The notes: generated by a model not told the origin, from the letters alone. Shown: positions 24,044 to 35,106, counted from the stretch's first letter. The stretch: DNA of 64,000 nucleotides from Sipunculus nudus (GCA_026874595.1 CM049311.1:35321176-35385175), one strand, 5' to 3'. Program-made: numbers and translations.

Positions 24044-25360
24044 CTTTACAATTACACAATTAGAAATAAAACAGGATTTATAACACCATACAACACCATT
24101 TTGATGTTATTCATTATAAATATAATACAAATAATCATGATTTAAAAACACACATTAAAGGTGTTGAAGTTAAGGGACATAATCAGAAGCTATATTACGA
24201 GTGTTCTTCACACTATCAATTCAGTTTTGCTCTTAACTAAAGTTTCGGGCCTACACCATCCCGGCACACAGTCTCAGTCTCAGTCTATGGTTGTTTGATA
24301 ACTTATATGACTCGCGTGTTTGTAAACACAGTCCGTGTATTTCTGTTTACCATAACAAGGCTGTCTAACCGGAAGTCTGAATGTGAGGCGGAAACGTGAT
24401 GTTTCAGCCAGTGGGAACATGTATTACATTTTTTAGGCCAAGTCAGTCAGGGCATCTCCTAGTGTACACATGTTGTGGCTCGGATATGCATATGCTGTGT
24501 TTATCTTTACACCTTTGGTCCACTGTTTTGAATAATTTCAAGGGAAAATTTTGGCAAGTACAGATTTATTTTAAAGAGAAAAATCTATTTTTCGTGTTTA
24601 TTCAACATGCTTTATAGGTGATTGGGCCCCTTTAAAGAATGTTTAACCAAATCGCTTTTGGTCTACCATCATGGAATGCCTATTTTTTCTAAATATGCAC
24701 TTTATTGTTATGAGCTTTTCTACCTTTCAGACATTTTGAGACATCCTGTAGCAGAGCACACATCATAAATGTTAGAGCTTTACAAATCTCGCTTAATACC
24801 TGCTAGCCATTAAGTGAAACCATTCTTTTGATCACCATGAACGCCGGACACGAACCCGTGTTGAGAATGACCGGAAGTAGCTGTTTGCACAAGTAAATCC
24901 AGCAATGCCTTCTTCTGCCGTTTGCAATCTCGTATAGTTCCGCATTGTTTGTCTACAGATGGCCTCTTTGGATTACGATTGGCGGATATTTAAAAATTAA
25001 CAAAAATGCTTTATTTCTTTGCCGTGTTTTTTTTTTATCATTATTCATCTGATAATATAGATGAGGAATTTTGGAAGTTCGGCATTTTGACACTGACAAG
25101 AATAATTCAGACACTTCACAACATAAGCTCGTATGCAGTCCTTCCAAAACTGATGTAAAAGTATTCCCTTTGCTTTCGGTCTCAATCGTCTTCATAAAGT
25201 TGCTTTTAAAACAATGTTTATAGTTTGTAAACATGATTTGGTAGCAGGACACCAACAAAGACTTCCATCTTGTAAATAGAGGAACGCTTTGTATTGCGTC
25301 AAGTGAAGCTTTTATGTATGCACATTAAAACCAGCTTACATATCATGGAGATTATTAAGG

Positions 25361-25362
<2 letters not shown>

Positions 25363-25406
<44 letters not shown>
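25363..25406. repeat. (CT)n microsatellite
   Basis: 22 uninterrupted CT units inside the 3.7-kb element. Confidence 0.95.
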
Positions 25407-25409
<3 letters not shown>

Positions 25410-25690
25410 TCCCAAACCCAAGAAATGGCTATAATCTCTCACAACTAGCACGGGATTCAGAAAAGTATAGGAATATTGGCATTACGTGCTTCAAAGAACC
25501 TTATTAGAAACGGCAACGAAAGAGGCTAACGCTGTTTCGTTACTTAAAATGTGGATACATATAACGAGACAACAACGAAGGGTTTCGAGTTACGCTCGTT
25601 GTTTTCTCGTTTGATTCTCGTTGTTTTCTCGTTAAAGTACACCTAACGAATGAGATAACGACAAAACTATAAATTTTCGAGTTCACCCCC

Positions 25691-25982
25691 CCTGGCTTGC
25701 TACAAACCTTTAGATTACGTCTTTAGACATACTTATTCAAAGAAGCCTATAGTTAATGATGCAGATATGGTCTGAATACTTAGTTTTTAACTGGCATTGA
25801 AATTTTAAGAATTTTTTAGTGTGTACCTTAAGTGATTTTATTTTTATTTTTTATTTATTTATTTATTTTTTAATTTATTTATTCATTTTATTTTTAAACC
25901 ATGTGAAGCGCATTTGATAATTACATTGTAATGGAAAATTTGCATTATAAGAAATAAATTATTATTATTATTATTATTTTAA
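25691..25982 (+). mobile_element. Non-LTR retrotransposon 3' end (right part)
   Basis: It continues the LINE interrupted at 22004: the frame runs from the CCTGG repeat to a stop at 25773-25775, with residues such as CYKPLDYVFRHTYSKK, as expected for the last segment of such ORFs. An AT-rich 3' untranslated region follows, then TGTGAAGCGCATTTGATAA and GCATTATAAGAAATAAATTA running into (ATT)n at about 25960-25978. An AAGCGC ... TATAA(G) motif followed by a trinucleotide tail is the usual 3' end of many animal LINEs. It supports the nested-insertion reading independently of the ORF. Confidence 0.75.
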
Positions 25983-27332
25983 TGACTACAGGGTAGAAAT
26001 GTAGAGTTCCTAAACTTCATTATGAATCATCATCATTATTCACTGGGAGAGCCAGAATTTTTTGCCTTGAATGCTGAGCAAACTGGCATAAAATATCCCA
26101 CACAGGTGCACATTCTGTGTATAATGTCACATTAGACCAAAAGTAGCTGGTCTTTTTAATATCTCCAAGGTGCTTTAAAAAAGAACTGAGGACTTATGTT
26201 GCTGTTTTTATAAGTTATATTTTATAGCAAAAGCTTAACATCGTCCATTGTCAGCATGTTCTAATGAACAAAATCGGTAACTCTATAAAAAAAAACAAAA
26301 AAAGACATCGCAGATTGATTACAGCACGAATTTTTTTTTGCCTTTGACAATCATTTATTGCCAAGCTACAGCCAAGCCTATAATACAGCAAATAAACTTG
26401 TCTTTCAACGCAGTATTAAATAGCATGCTGTTACAGCTGGAATATGGCCTCTTTGAAATCTACTACAAGCAGTGCACAGTGGTGAATATACACGGAAGAT
26501 GACAAAAAGCACAAATGCTCTCCCTCAGGTCTTGAAAAAAGGAACTACCATTTGGCAAGCTAGGCAATAAGTACTGGTTGCATAAGGGGATATAGTCTAT
26601 AAAATTGCCCGGGACACTTAGATGAAATAATGTTAAAGGACAGCATAACCATTACTTGGCAGTTACGAATGATTCTAAAATGACGGAATGGAGAAGGGTA
26701 GTTATTGTGACTTCTTCATGGCCTCCGTGACAAGCATGAAGGCCAGCAGTCAGAAAACGTCAGAAAGGCAAGACTCTGTCTATATCCACAAGGTGAACCA
26801 AAAACAAGACAAGAATAAAACACTGCCCGATTACGTGATGCTCCCGAGAGAGACACGGTTTTATTTAACGAATATCATATAGCTTTATTCTATTTTAATA
26901 AGCTATAATATCCACTGCTGCCTCTGGGTTAATATGTGTCAAGATCGTAAAAACATCCAGGTTAAATCTATCCATGTCACCTGATTTATTAATTATTATG
27001 GAGTTACACCTTGACATTAAGGTTTTAAAATACATTAAAATATGGGTAATTTCGTGAGAACTATCACATAACGTAGAAATAAAACAATGATCATTTTAAA
27101 TAAAAAATGCATTGATCCTATATTATCAGAAACTATGGCAAATATTTCTTCACCATTTCTGAAATTGTACTTCAAGTACAAACCGTAAAATTTAACAGAC
27201 AGTATTAATTAAGACATATATTATAGCAGCTCGGGATCATGTAAAAGAGAACAAATAAGGACTCTGTGGCTTTCTGTAACACATTAAAGCGTATGGTGCT
27301 TTTGGAAAGTATTTTTGAACTGACACTGATAC
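25983..27332. other. Non-coding stretch, possibly intron of the next exon
   Basis: A plus-strand frame at 26688-26882 (IHKVNQKQDKNKTLPDYVM) has some coding flavour but no splice evidence. Otherwise AT-rich. It lies downstream, in gene sense, of the minus-strand exon at 27333-27568. Confidence 0.35.
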
Positions 27333-27568
27333 CTTGATATGATCAAAGAGCGGATGGCGAGAGCTAAACCACTGTCAAATAAACGCGGAAGGTTCTTTAC
27401 ATGTGGCCCGCCATTGTCGCGAAGGACAGTAGACATGGCGTGAAGCCGGCAGACTTGGACCCTATCTGATACTGTACACACAGGTCTACTGATCAATATG
27501 GTAAGTAAGGTCTCTATGTGTGCCAACACGATTGCTGGTTGATTCAAACACTCTGTCTTACTTACCCC
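27333..27568 (-). CDS. Candidate internal exon, helical, unrecognised
   Basis: The minus-strand frame reads about 78 residues with amphipathic-helix character: SKTECLNQPAIVLAHIETLL, then a second helix around SDRVQVCRLHAMSTVLRD, and a third around LFDSGLALAIRSLIIS. The donor AAG|GTATCA at 27332 is good. For the 5' side I use the AG in TGCCTAG at 27569, about 35 bp downstream (in gene sense) of a strong pyrimidine tract (27611-27632). An alternative pairing, pyrimidine tract/TTTGCAG at 27608 with the consensus donor GGGG|GTAAGT at 27565, would define a 42-nt exon instead and make this frame non-coding. Repeated short helices hint at a HEAT/ARM-like solenoid, but that is a guess. Confidence 0.4.
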
Positions 27569-27610
27569 CTAGGCATGCATGGATGGCCCAGCGACCTGAA
27601 CATTTTCCTG

Positions 27611-27632
27611 CAAAAAAAAGAGAAAAAAAATC
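27611..27632 (-). promoter_or_regulatory. Polypyrimidine tract and 3' splice site
   Basis: Reading the minus strand, an almost pure T/C tract runs into TTTGCAG|GAAAATG at 27608. This is the best acceptor in the area and supports a transcribed minus-strand gene here, although it does not settle which downstream AG is used. Confidence 0.45.
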
Positions 27633-27749
27633 ATTAGACAAACATAGTCTAATACATACTAATAACATTTCATCAAGGTTTAAGTGAAGTATGCCGTATA
27701 ATAGGTCGAAGTTAAAAAATAGGGGGGGGGGGCGTGAACAAACCAGACA

Positions 27750-27862
27750 TTGTGGTGGCGTAATGGTTAGGCCGCTGGACTTGTGACCACAAGGTTATGT
27801 GGTGGTGTCTCGCTCTGACCGACTTCCCCGCTTAGACTCCTGACAACCGTCTTTACCACCAG
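27750..27862 (+). mobile_element. Truncated tRNA-derived SINE
   Basis: GTGGTGGCGTAATGGTTAGG matches the A-box head of the SINE at 14455. A degenerate tRNA-like segment follows and ends where CAGGGGCGTC begins, so the copy appears interrupted or truncated by the next element. No 3' tail is seen. A G11 run (27722-27732) precedes it. Confidence 0.55.
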
Positions 27863-27864
27863 CG

Positions 27865-27960
27865 CAGGGGCGTCAATATAGGGGGGAGGGGGGGTATATT
27901 TCCCCCCCCCTAATTTTTAGCAAGGGGGATGGTCAATCTAATCATCCCCCTGATATTTAG
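27865..27960. mobile_element. hAT-like terminus with facing G and C runs
   Basis: CAGGGGCGTCAATATA is followed by a G-rich tract (27881-27894), TATATTT and a C9-10 tract (27902-27910), so the two runs can pair as a hairpin. CAGGGGCG-type ends mark hAT-like non-autonomous elements. A short GATATTTAGATAATTATATT unit is then repeated twice. The far end is not located, so the span is a minimum. Confidence 0.45.
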
Positions 27961-29352
27961 ATAATTATATTGCGGATTATATTGATATTTAAATAATTAT
28001 ATTTATATACTGGAAATTTAATATATTGATGAGAATTAATAAAAAAAAATATGAATGAGAAAATATAATTAGAATTATAGACTTTCATTTCATTATTGAG
28101 TTTACTATGAAATATATATCGAAACTTCTAAACCTACCCTGGAAAGATAAAACCTTATTTTTTAAAACCTTACGTTTAATTGTGATATATTTGAAATGTG
28201 TCATACAGACGCTAAACGAATGAACTTTGAGTGCCTATTATGACTGCTTGGGTTGTATGCTCCTCAGTGGACTGAGAAAACCTACAAGAATGAACAGGCT
28301 CGAAAGATCAGGGAGAAAAACGGTCAAGTCGAATGAGATTGACATCGTCAGTGATCCCAAGTTATAAATCCTCACTCTAACCTTTGATATATACATTTAT
28401 TTTGGTCATTGATGATATGCTCCCAGAAAGATTTAGCTTGAATTGGCCCAAAAATGTATTAACGCCCAATCACAGATTAAAGGCAAAGCGTTATAACAGG
28501 GCCATGCAAATGATCGTCGCATAGGTTTCATTAGTTTCAGAGATATACTTCATTTAATACCTTTTTCGCCAATATAGATTGTTTTGAACCAATTAGCATA
28601 ATTGTTCACGTTAACTGACCGTCATTACGGTAATCAGCGGATTCAACAGGTAATTATTCAATTCACTCTGCCTCAATACTCAGTAAGTTTTGTTATTTAA
28701 AAAATAGTATAAAAAAGGGAAATTCGTAGAGTCGTACAGTAGATGTCGGGGTTCGATGAATGCAATCAGACATAATCTTGTCAGAAATAGATTAATAAGT
28801 ATCAATATAGATTCTTTTGGATTAATTGGGGATAGTCTGAGTTTAAAGCAGATTATATTATAAATATCTTAAGTAAAAAAGTAACAAATACTCCTGAGTT
28901 TACGAATCTAATGGGATCGAACTTCGAACGAGTGGCCTTAGAGTAAGTACAATGTCAATTCACTCTCAAGAACCCATGGTCTACCGTCATGGGTGTTTTT
29001 TATGTAGTTTTAAAAGCAATTTCTAATTAGTTTAAAGAGTAGAGGGACAGTGCTGACTTCAATTTCCTAACTAAATTAGTTCGCGTACCTCTACGTTGTC
29101 AAATATTAAAATTTAATTGTCTTCCTCTCTTTGAAGATTTGATCTATGAACTGAAGATACTTCTAGAAAAAAACTAGAACAAAGAAAACTGCAAGTCCAA
29201 CATTTTCTGATCTGGCATGGGTACCTTTTGTTGTTATTTAATGTGAACAGAGGTTACTTTCATCAAAGTCAGGATAATGAAATAAATTCTGTTTTTACCA
29301 GTGAAATAACTTGCGAAATTATGATATAGCAATATATAATTCGTTCATCTCA
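27961..29352. other. AT-rich non-coding stretch
   Basis: No exon or repeat recognised. Confidence 0.45.
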
Positions 29353-29430
29353 GAAAGAATCTTTAACTCTTGGTAAGGATGTGTATTGAACGAAAGAATC
29401 TTTAACTCTTGGTAAGGATGTGTATTTTAC
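29353..29430 (+). repeat. 39-bp tandem duplication
   Basis: GAAAGAATCTTTAACTCTTG and the following GTAAGGATGTGTATT occur twice with a 39-bp period (from 29353 and 29392), with no differences over the shared 35 bp. Confidence 0.9.
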
Positions 29431-30039
29431 CAGTGTTTTATACAAACATTTTTTAATAAAAAATTGGAGTGATGACGTCATCCAACGTAGGGCGCTTCTG
29501 GGCTATAGTCACGCAAGTATGTGCCCATATATGGTTTTGCTTTAATAATCGCGTGCCCCGGTCTCGAAAATCAGCAACTAGTTGCACTTGTAGTACTGAG
29601 GGCTACTATACTTGAGGCATCCGTTCTCGTAAAATGTCAGTAAACCTGTCTCTAGGGTTGTGTATTGACTCTTTTACAGGCCTGTGTAATAAATCACCAG
29701 ATATTCCTGATCGGACGACTGGCTAGCATAAAAACGCAAACCTTGTGGTTTTCTGTGTGTGTATTGTGTGTTTCTGTGTGCTTGTTTGTAATTTTAGTAT
29801 ATCTTGAAATTTATCAATTATTATTTTGTTACGTTTGTTTCCGGAATTTTAGAAAGGTGTACCAAGAATGAATATATTCAAGACAACTTAAATGTAGACC
29901 AAGCCACCCAATATGCCCATATATAAACGTGTTTAACTACACGAAGCATGCTAAATGCCTCAGGAATCCCGTTTCAGTGTAGCACGTGTGGTGTTGTCTT
30001 TAGTGTACAGGGAGATAATGTTATCCAAATTGTCAAGAA
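29431..30039. other. Non-coding stretch before the satellite
   Basis: Nothing recognised. GT-rich around 29750-29790. Confidence 0.45.
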
Positions 30040-32415
30040 ATCGTGTCCGCGGCATGATACACGATGTCATGGACGCGGCATATGGTTGTGATACACCAGG
30101 CCTGGGACGCGAAATTTGATGGAAATACACGGGCTTTGGGACGAGGCATTTGGTGGTGATACACGAGGTTGGGGACGCGGCATTTGGTGGTGATACACGA
30201 TGTCGGGGACGCGGCATATGTTGGTGATACATAAGGCCAGGACGCGCCATGTAGTTGTGATACACGACGCCGGGAACGCTCCATATGATGATGATACACG
30301 GGGTCAGGGACGCGGCATGTGGTGATGATACACGGGGTCGGGGAGGCGGCATGTGTTGGTGATACACGAGGCTAGGGACGTGGCATGTGGTTGTGATACA
30401 CGGGGTTGGGGATGCAGCATGTAGTGGTGATACACGAGGCCGGGGATGCGGCATCTGCTGGTGATCCACGAGGTCGGGGACGCGGCAAGTATTACTGATT
30501 CATAAGGCCAGGACGCGACATGTAGTGGTGATGCACGAGGCCGGGGACGCGGCATGTGGTGTTGATACTGAAGGCCGGAGACGCGGCATGTGGTGGTGAT
30601 ACACGAGGTCGATGACAGGGTATGTGGTGTTGATACTGAAGGCCGGAGACGCGGCATGTGGTTGTGATACACGAGGTCGGGGACGCGGCATGTGGTGTTG
30701 ATACTGAAGGCCGGAGACGCAGCATGTGGTGGTAATACACGAGGTCGATGACAGGGTATGTGGTGTTGATACTGAAGGCCGGAGACGCGGCATGTGGTTG
30801 TGATACACGAGGTCGGGGACGCGGCATGTGGTGTTGATACTGAAGGCCGGAGACGCGGCATGTGGTGGTGATACACGAGGTCGGGGAGGCGGCATTTGGT
30901 GTTAATACTGAAGGCCGGAGACGCGGCATGTTGTGGTGATACTGAAGGCCGGAGACGCGGTATGTGGTGGTGATACACATAGTCGGGGACGCGGCATGTG
31001 GTGGTGTTACTGAAGGCCGGAGACGCGACATGTGGTTGTGATACACGAGGTCGGGGACGCGGCAAGTATTACTGATTCATAAGGCCAGGACGCGACATGT
31101 AGTGGTGATACACGAGGCCGGGGACGCGGCATGTGGTGTTGATACTGAAGGCCGGAGACGCGGCATGTGGTGGTGATACACGAGGTCGATGACAGGGTAT
31201 GTGGTGTTGAAACTGAAGGCCGGAGACGCGGCATGTGGTTGTGATACACGAAGACGGGGACGCGGCATGTGGTGTTGATACTGAAGGCCGGAGACGCAGC
31301 ATGTGGTGGTAATACACGAGGTCGATGACAGGGTATGTGGTGTTGATACTGAAGGCCGGAGACGCGGCATGTGGTTGTGATACACGAGGTCGGGGACGCG
31401 GCATGTGGTGTTGATACTGAAGGCCGGAGACGCGGCATGTGGTGGTGATACACGAGGTCGGGGAGGCGGCATGTGGTGTTAATACTGAAGGCCGGAGACG
31501 CAGCATGTTGTGGTGATACTGATACACGGGGTGATACACGGGGTTGGGGATGCAGCATGTAGTGGTGATACACGAGGCCGGGGATGCGGCATCATGTGGT
31601 GATCCACGAGGTCGGGGACGCGGCAAGTATTACTGATTCATAAGGCCAGGACGCGACATGTAGTGGTGATACACGAGGCCGGGGACGCGGCATGTGGTTG
31701 CCATACACGAGGCCGGGGACGCGGCATGTGGTGGTGATACACGAGGTGGGGAACGCGGCATGTGTTTGTAATACATGAGGCCGGGACGCGACATGTAGTG
31801 GTGATACACGAGGTCGGGGACGCGGGCATTGGTTGTGATACACGAGGCCGGGGACACGGCATGTGGTGTTGATACTGAAGGCCGGAGACGCGGCATGTGG
31901 TGGTGATACACGAGGTCGATGACAGGGTATGTGGTGTTGATACTGAAGGCCGGAGACGCAGCATGTGGTTGTGATACACGAGGTCGGGGACGCGGCATGT
32001 GGTGTTGATACTGAAGGCCGGAGACGCAGCATGTGGTGGTAATACACGAGGTCGATGACAGGGTATGTGGTATTGATACTGAAGGCCGGAGACGCGGCAT
32101 GTGGTTGTGATACACGAGGTCGGGGACGCGGCATGTGGTGTTTATACTGAAGGCCGGAGACGCGGCATGTGGTGGTGATACACGAGGTCGGGGAGGCGGC
32201 ATTTGGTGTTAATACTGAAGGCCGAAGACGCGGCATGTTGTGGTGATACTGAAGGCTTGAGACGAAGTATGTGGTGGTGATACACAAGGTCGGGGACGCG
32301 GCATGTGGTGGTGTTACTGAAGGCCGGAGACGCGACATAGAGTGGTGATGCACGAGGTCGGGGACGCCGCATGTAATTGGTTGCGATACACGAAGCCATG
32401 GATGCAGCATGTGCT
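30040..32415. repeat. GC-rich satellite, 34-bp unit with higher-order structure
   Basis: About 70 contiguous units of about 34 bp. Two main variants are CACGAGGTCGGGGACGCGGC followed by ATGTGGTG(G/T)TGATA, and TGAAGGCCGGAGACGCGGC followed by ATGTGGTTGTGATAC. A third contains CGATGACAGGGTATG. Variants alternate in a four-unit, ~136-bp higher-order repeat. A rare pair of units containing GGCAAGTATTACTGATTCAT recurs at 30483, 31060 and 31621, so blocks of about 560-580 bp were themselves duplicated. Edges are more degenerate. On the minus strand all three frames stay open for 100-270 codons because the unit lacks stops. As 34 is not a multiple of 3 the frame rotates each unit, which argues against a real protein. 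Confidence 0.9.
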
Positions 32416-33138
32416 GGTGTCAAACACGGTCAGAAATAATTTATGAATATTCTTAATGTCTTCAGTGACAAGCGCATAAACACAAGGAACCATTAGAACG
32501 ATGTTACCGGATTAAACTTTGCTTGATAGATTTTCCTTTTTTTGTTCCTTTTTGGAGGTCTGGCCTTTGATTGAAAGTTTACAGCTTGAAGCGTTTTTAT
32601 TTTGTCCATATTTTATATAATAAGGTAAGGAACGGTCGAACAGAGAAAGGCGCATCAAAGATAATAAGCCATTAGCGGATTCTTGCGTTCTGGTCTGAAT
32701 CAGCATTTCACAGGAGGGTTGCTTGGATCTTGAAATAATAACCGCCTTTATGAAAAGAATATGAACAGTCTCTCACTCATTTCACCCTCATTAAATTATA
32801 AAGAAACAACATCCCATTTTATAAGCAAACCCTTAAGTATGAAACCTGAAATATGTTTTTTAGAGTAAAATATAACAATAGGAACATGATTATAAAATGG
32901 AATTCAGCTCACCTTACGGGAAAGATATTATCAGTTTTTGTTTCACGCGTGTTGATCGTGTTGAATCATAATTTGGATTTGTGAAACGTAAGCTTGCACG
33001 GGGAAATTTCTACAGCTTAACTGCTACGCGTGGTATTATCCTCCTTGTTGTGGGACTCAGTTACATTTATCATGATTTTTATTTTATGCAATGGTCGTGA
33101 CTGAAGTAAAAAAAGGAAGCTGCAATATCATGTTGCCC
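32416..33138. other. Non-coding stretch
   Basis: A minus-strand frame at 32512-32706 begins just after a GATTCAG that could be an acceptor, but nothing else supports an exon. No repeat is recognised. Confidence 0.35.

Positions 33139-33167
<29 letters not shown>
33139..33167 (+). repeat. A29 homopolymer
   Basis: A run of 29 A. It could be a retroposed poly(A) tail, but the sequence before it shows no element that I recognise. Confidence 0.9.
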
Positions 33168-33169
<2 letters not shown>

Positions 33170-33659
33170 AGCTCTTACCAAAAAATGGGTTTATCTGATT
33201 ATTTCGTGAATGCAGATAATTAAAAAAATCCGAAAGGAAACAATGGCAACTCTGGTTTCACGATGAGCAAATAACAAAAAAAAAAGATAATTTATGTTCT
33301 GTTCTTCATGACTACCGTTTTTAATTAAACGTTGTCTGTAATGTTTTCTGGGTTTATTTGATTTTACTGGTTTTCCAGGAATACGAAAGTCTTCGTGAAG
33401 ATTTGTTTTGAAATTATAAGACACAGAAAAGCAGTTCCAAATGTGTTAATATGTACACCGTAACAATATGTACAAGTGATTTTAATCGTATTTGCAGATA
33501 CCGGATAATTAAGACGTTATTTATTATATTCAGAGGTATATTTTTTTACAGTAATTTGTAGATGATTTGAATAAAGAACAAGAAGAAAATCCGTAGAAAC
33601 GAACGCATTCACATAATCTTTATTTTACTGTATTCACGAATTTCCACAGGAAAGCCGGT
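33168..33659. other. AT-rich non-coding stretch
   Basis: A 77-codon minus-strand frame (33191-33424) with a basic patch has no splice or start support. Nothing else. Confidence 0.35.
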
Positions 33660-34170
33660 GTAGCGATTTCAGATTTCTCTCGCTTTTTTTGGGGGGGGGG
33701 GGATTAATCTGAGATCGATTGTCGAATACCCCCCCCCCCGCCCGCAGTAACCTGAATTTCAGAATACCCCCAACGATTTCAGATTACCCCTTCAAAACAA
33801 GGGTTTAATTATTTCTATCTATTTAAAATTTACATAAATTCTTGATTTCCCAGATTAGTTTGAATCTTTGTATAGGTTATGTTTGCATGAAAACTGTCAT
33901 GCTCTTTAGTGAAGTATACGAGTCAATATGAACATAATTTACCATATTTCTAATATTTAACAATAATTTTATTTTTCCTATATTGGTTTCATCTTTAAAA
34001 TCTCGAAACTTCCACGCGGTTTATTTAAATGATATATCATGAGTTAAAAGCATAAGAATGCATCATTTAGTTATATTAACGAGGGGTCAGCTATACAGTG
34101 TGGGTGTAACCTCGGGGGTAATCTGAAACCTTTATCTGAAATCGATTTCAGTTTAGGAAGGAGTAACCTT
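33660..34170. repeat. Cluster of GGGGTAATCTGAAATCG-like motifs in both orientations
   Basis: The motif or its complement appears around 33700 (GGGGATTAATCTGAGATCG), 33766-33788 (CGATTTCAGATTACCCC), 34115 (GGGGGTAATCTGAAACC) and 34133-34150 (ATCTGAAATCGATTTCAG, itself palindromic). G12 (33691-33702) and C11 (33729-33739) runs flank the first. The paired orientations suggest a foldback or MITE-like element of about 0.5 kb. Confidence 0.45.
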
Positions 34171-34905
34171 AAGTCTTCCCCCCGGCAAACAATACTTAAA
34201 AGATACGAGCCAAGACTTTTTAAGACCCAATTTGGAAGATGGGGTATTGGGAGTCAAACTGTGCTCAAATTTGAGATTTCGATGTCATTTCTGTGTCGTC
34301 ATTTCATATAATTAAGCCTCCTCCGGTAAGCATAAACCATCAATGACAAAAATATTTTTCTGTTTTTTTTTCCCCTCTGTTTGTATTTGTGTTAGGTCTC
34401 AATTACAACTGATCTTCCAAAACTATTTTTTGCTTAGATTAATAGTCACAGATTACAGTTATCTCACTTTTCAAGGTCGTGGCCGGGGGTGGGGGTAATT
34501 GCAGATCTATATATAATTCTTAAATCAACAATTGATGTGCGTGTTCCTGTTTGTAGGGGTGTGTTTGTGTATGTGTGATATTACACATGTATCTAAATGT
34601 ACAATCACAGAGAAGAGACAAAAGAAACAGAACCTGTGCAGCGGAGAATGCAACCGTAATGAGAATCAATGAAACATTGAATAACCTCTATTTCATTAGA
34701 CACAGAATGAGCTTAGCCAACACGACAACAATAACGCCGGCACGGCTTGTTGGTCAAGTTACTATTAACAACCTCTCTTATTTTCCATAGGTCGTTACAG
34801 CGTTAATGATACAGGTATTGATCCGTGGGTAAGGGCCGGCCCAAACCTTGGCATAACGTCATCTCTTGGGGATACAAGTGGCCTACTGTGAGGGATATAA
34901 ATCAA
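34171..34905. other. Non-coding stretch
   Basis: No exon. A GGGGGTGGGGGTAATTGCAG patch near 34485 weakly echoes the preceding motif. Confidence 0.4.
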
Positions 34906-34999
34906 TTATATATATATATATATATATATTCCTATGTGAAAACCATTATCGCAAAAACTGATGGCAGGGTGTTCTACAAAATAAATATATATACGATAT

Positions 35000-35030
<31 letters not shown>

Positions 35031-35050
35031 CGGTATACACAAACACACTC

Positions 35051-35082
<32 letters not shown>

Positions 35083-35106
35083 CACATATATATATTATAT
35101 ATATAA
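34906..35106. repeat. (TA)n and (CA)n microsatellite cluster
   Basis: TA runs at about 34909-34929, 34986-35030 and 35070-35105, with a CA run at 35052-35070. Confidence 0.9.

Larger units (their letters stand above)
22005..25690. mobile_element. 3.7-kb non-autonomous TIR element nested in a LINE
   Basis: The left end is a G run then TGAACTCGAA (to about 22032). The right end is TTCGAGTTCACCCCC (25676-25690), the exact inverted complement apart from the length of the G/C run. CCTGG precedes the left end (22000-22004) and follows the right end (25691-25695), a possible 5-bp target duplication. Both subterminal regions (about 22030-22200 and 25480-25680) are dense in AACGA/TCGTT motifs, seen nowhere else at this density, which suggests transposase-binding subterminal repeats. 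The interior has no transposase-like frame, so I call it non-autonomous. It includes an inverted repeat (23780-24043), a CT microsatellite, and the ATTGGGCCCCTTTAAA motif near 24622. I cannot assign a superfamily. Confidence 0.7.

Noticed and set aside
30040-32415. CRISPR-like array
   Set aside because: Units are contiguous with no unique spacers, the setting is eukaryotic and no cas genes are present. The same applies to 57200-58690.
29960-32423. Many overlapping minus-strand ORFs of 90-272 codons
   Set aside because: They are all frames of the 34-bp satellite. The frame rotates with each unit because 34 is not divisible by three, and all three frames are open for the same reason.
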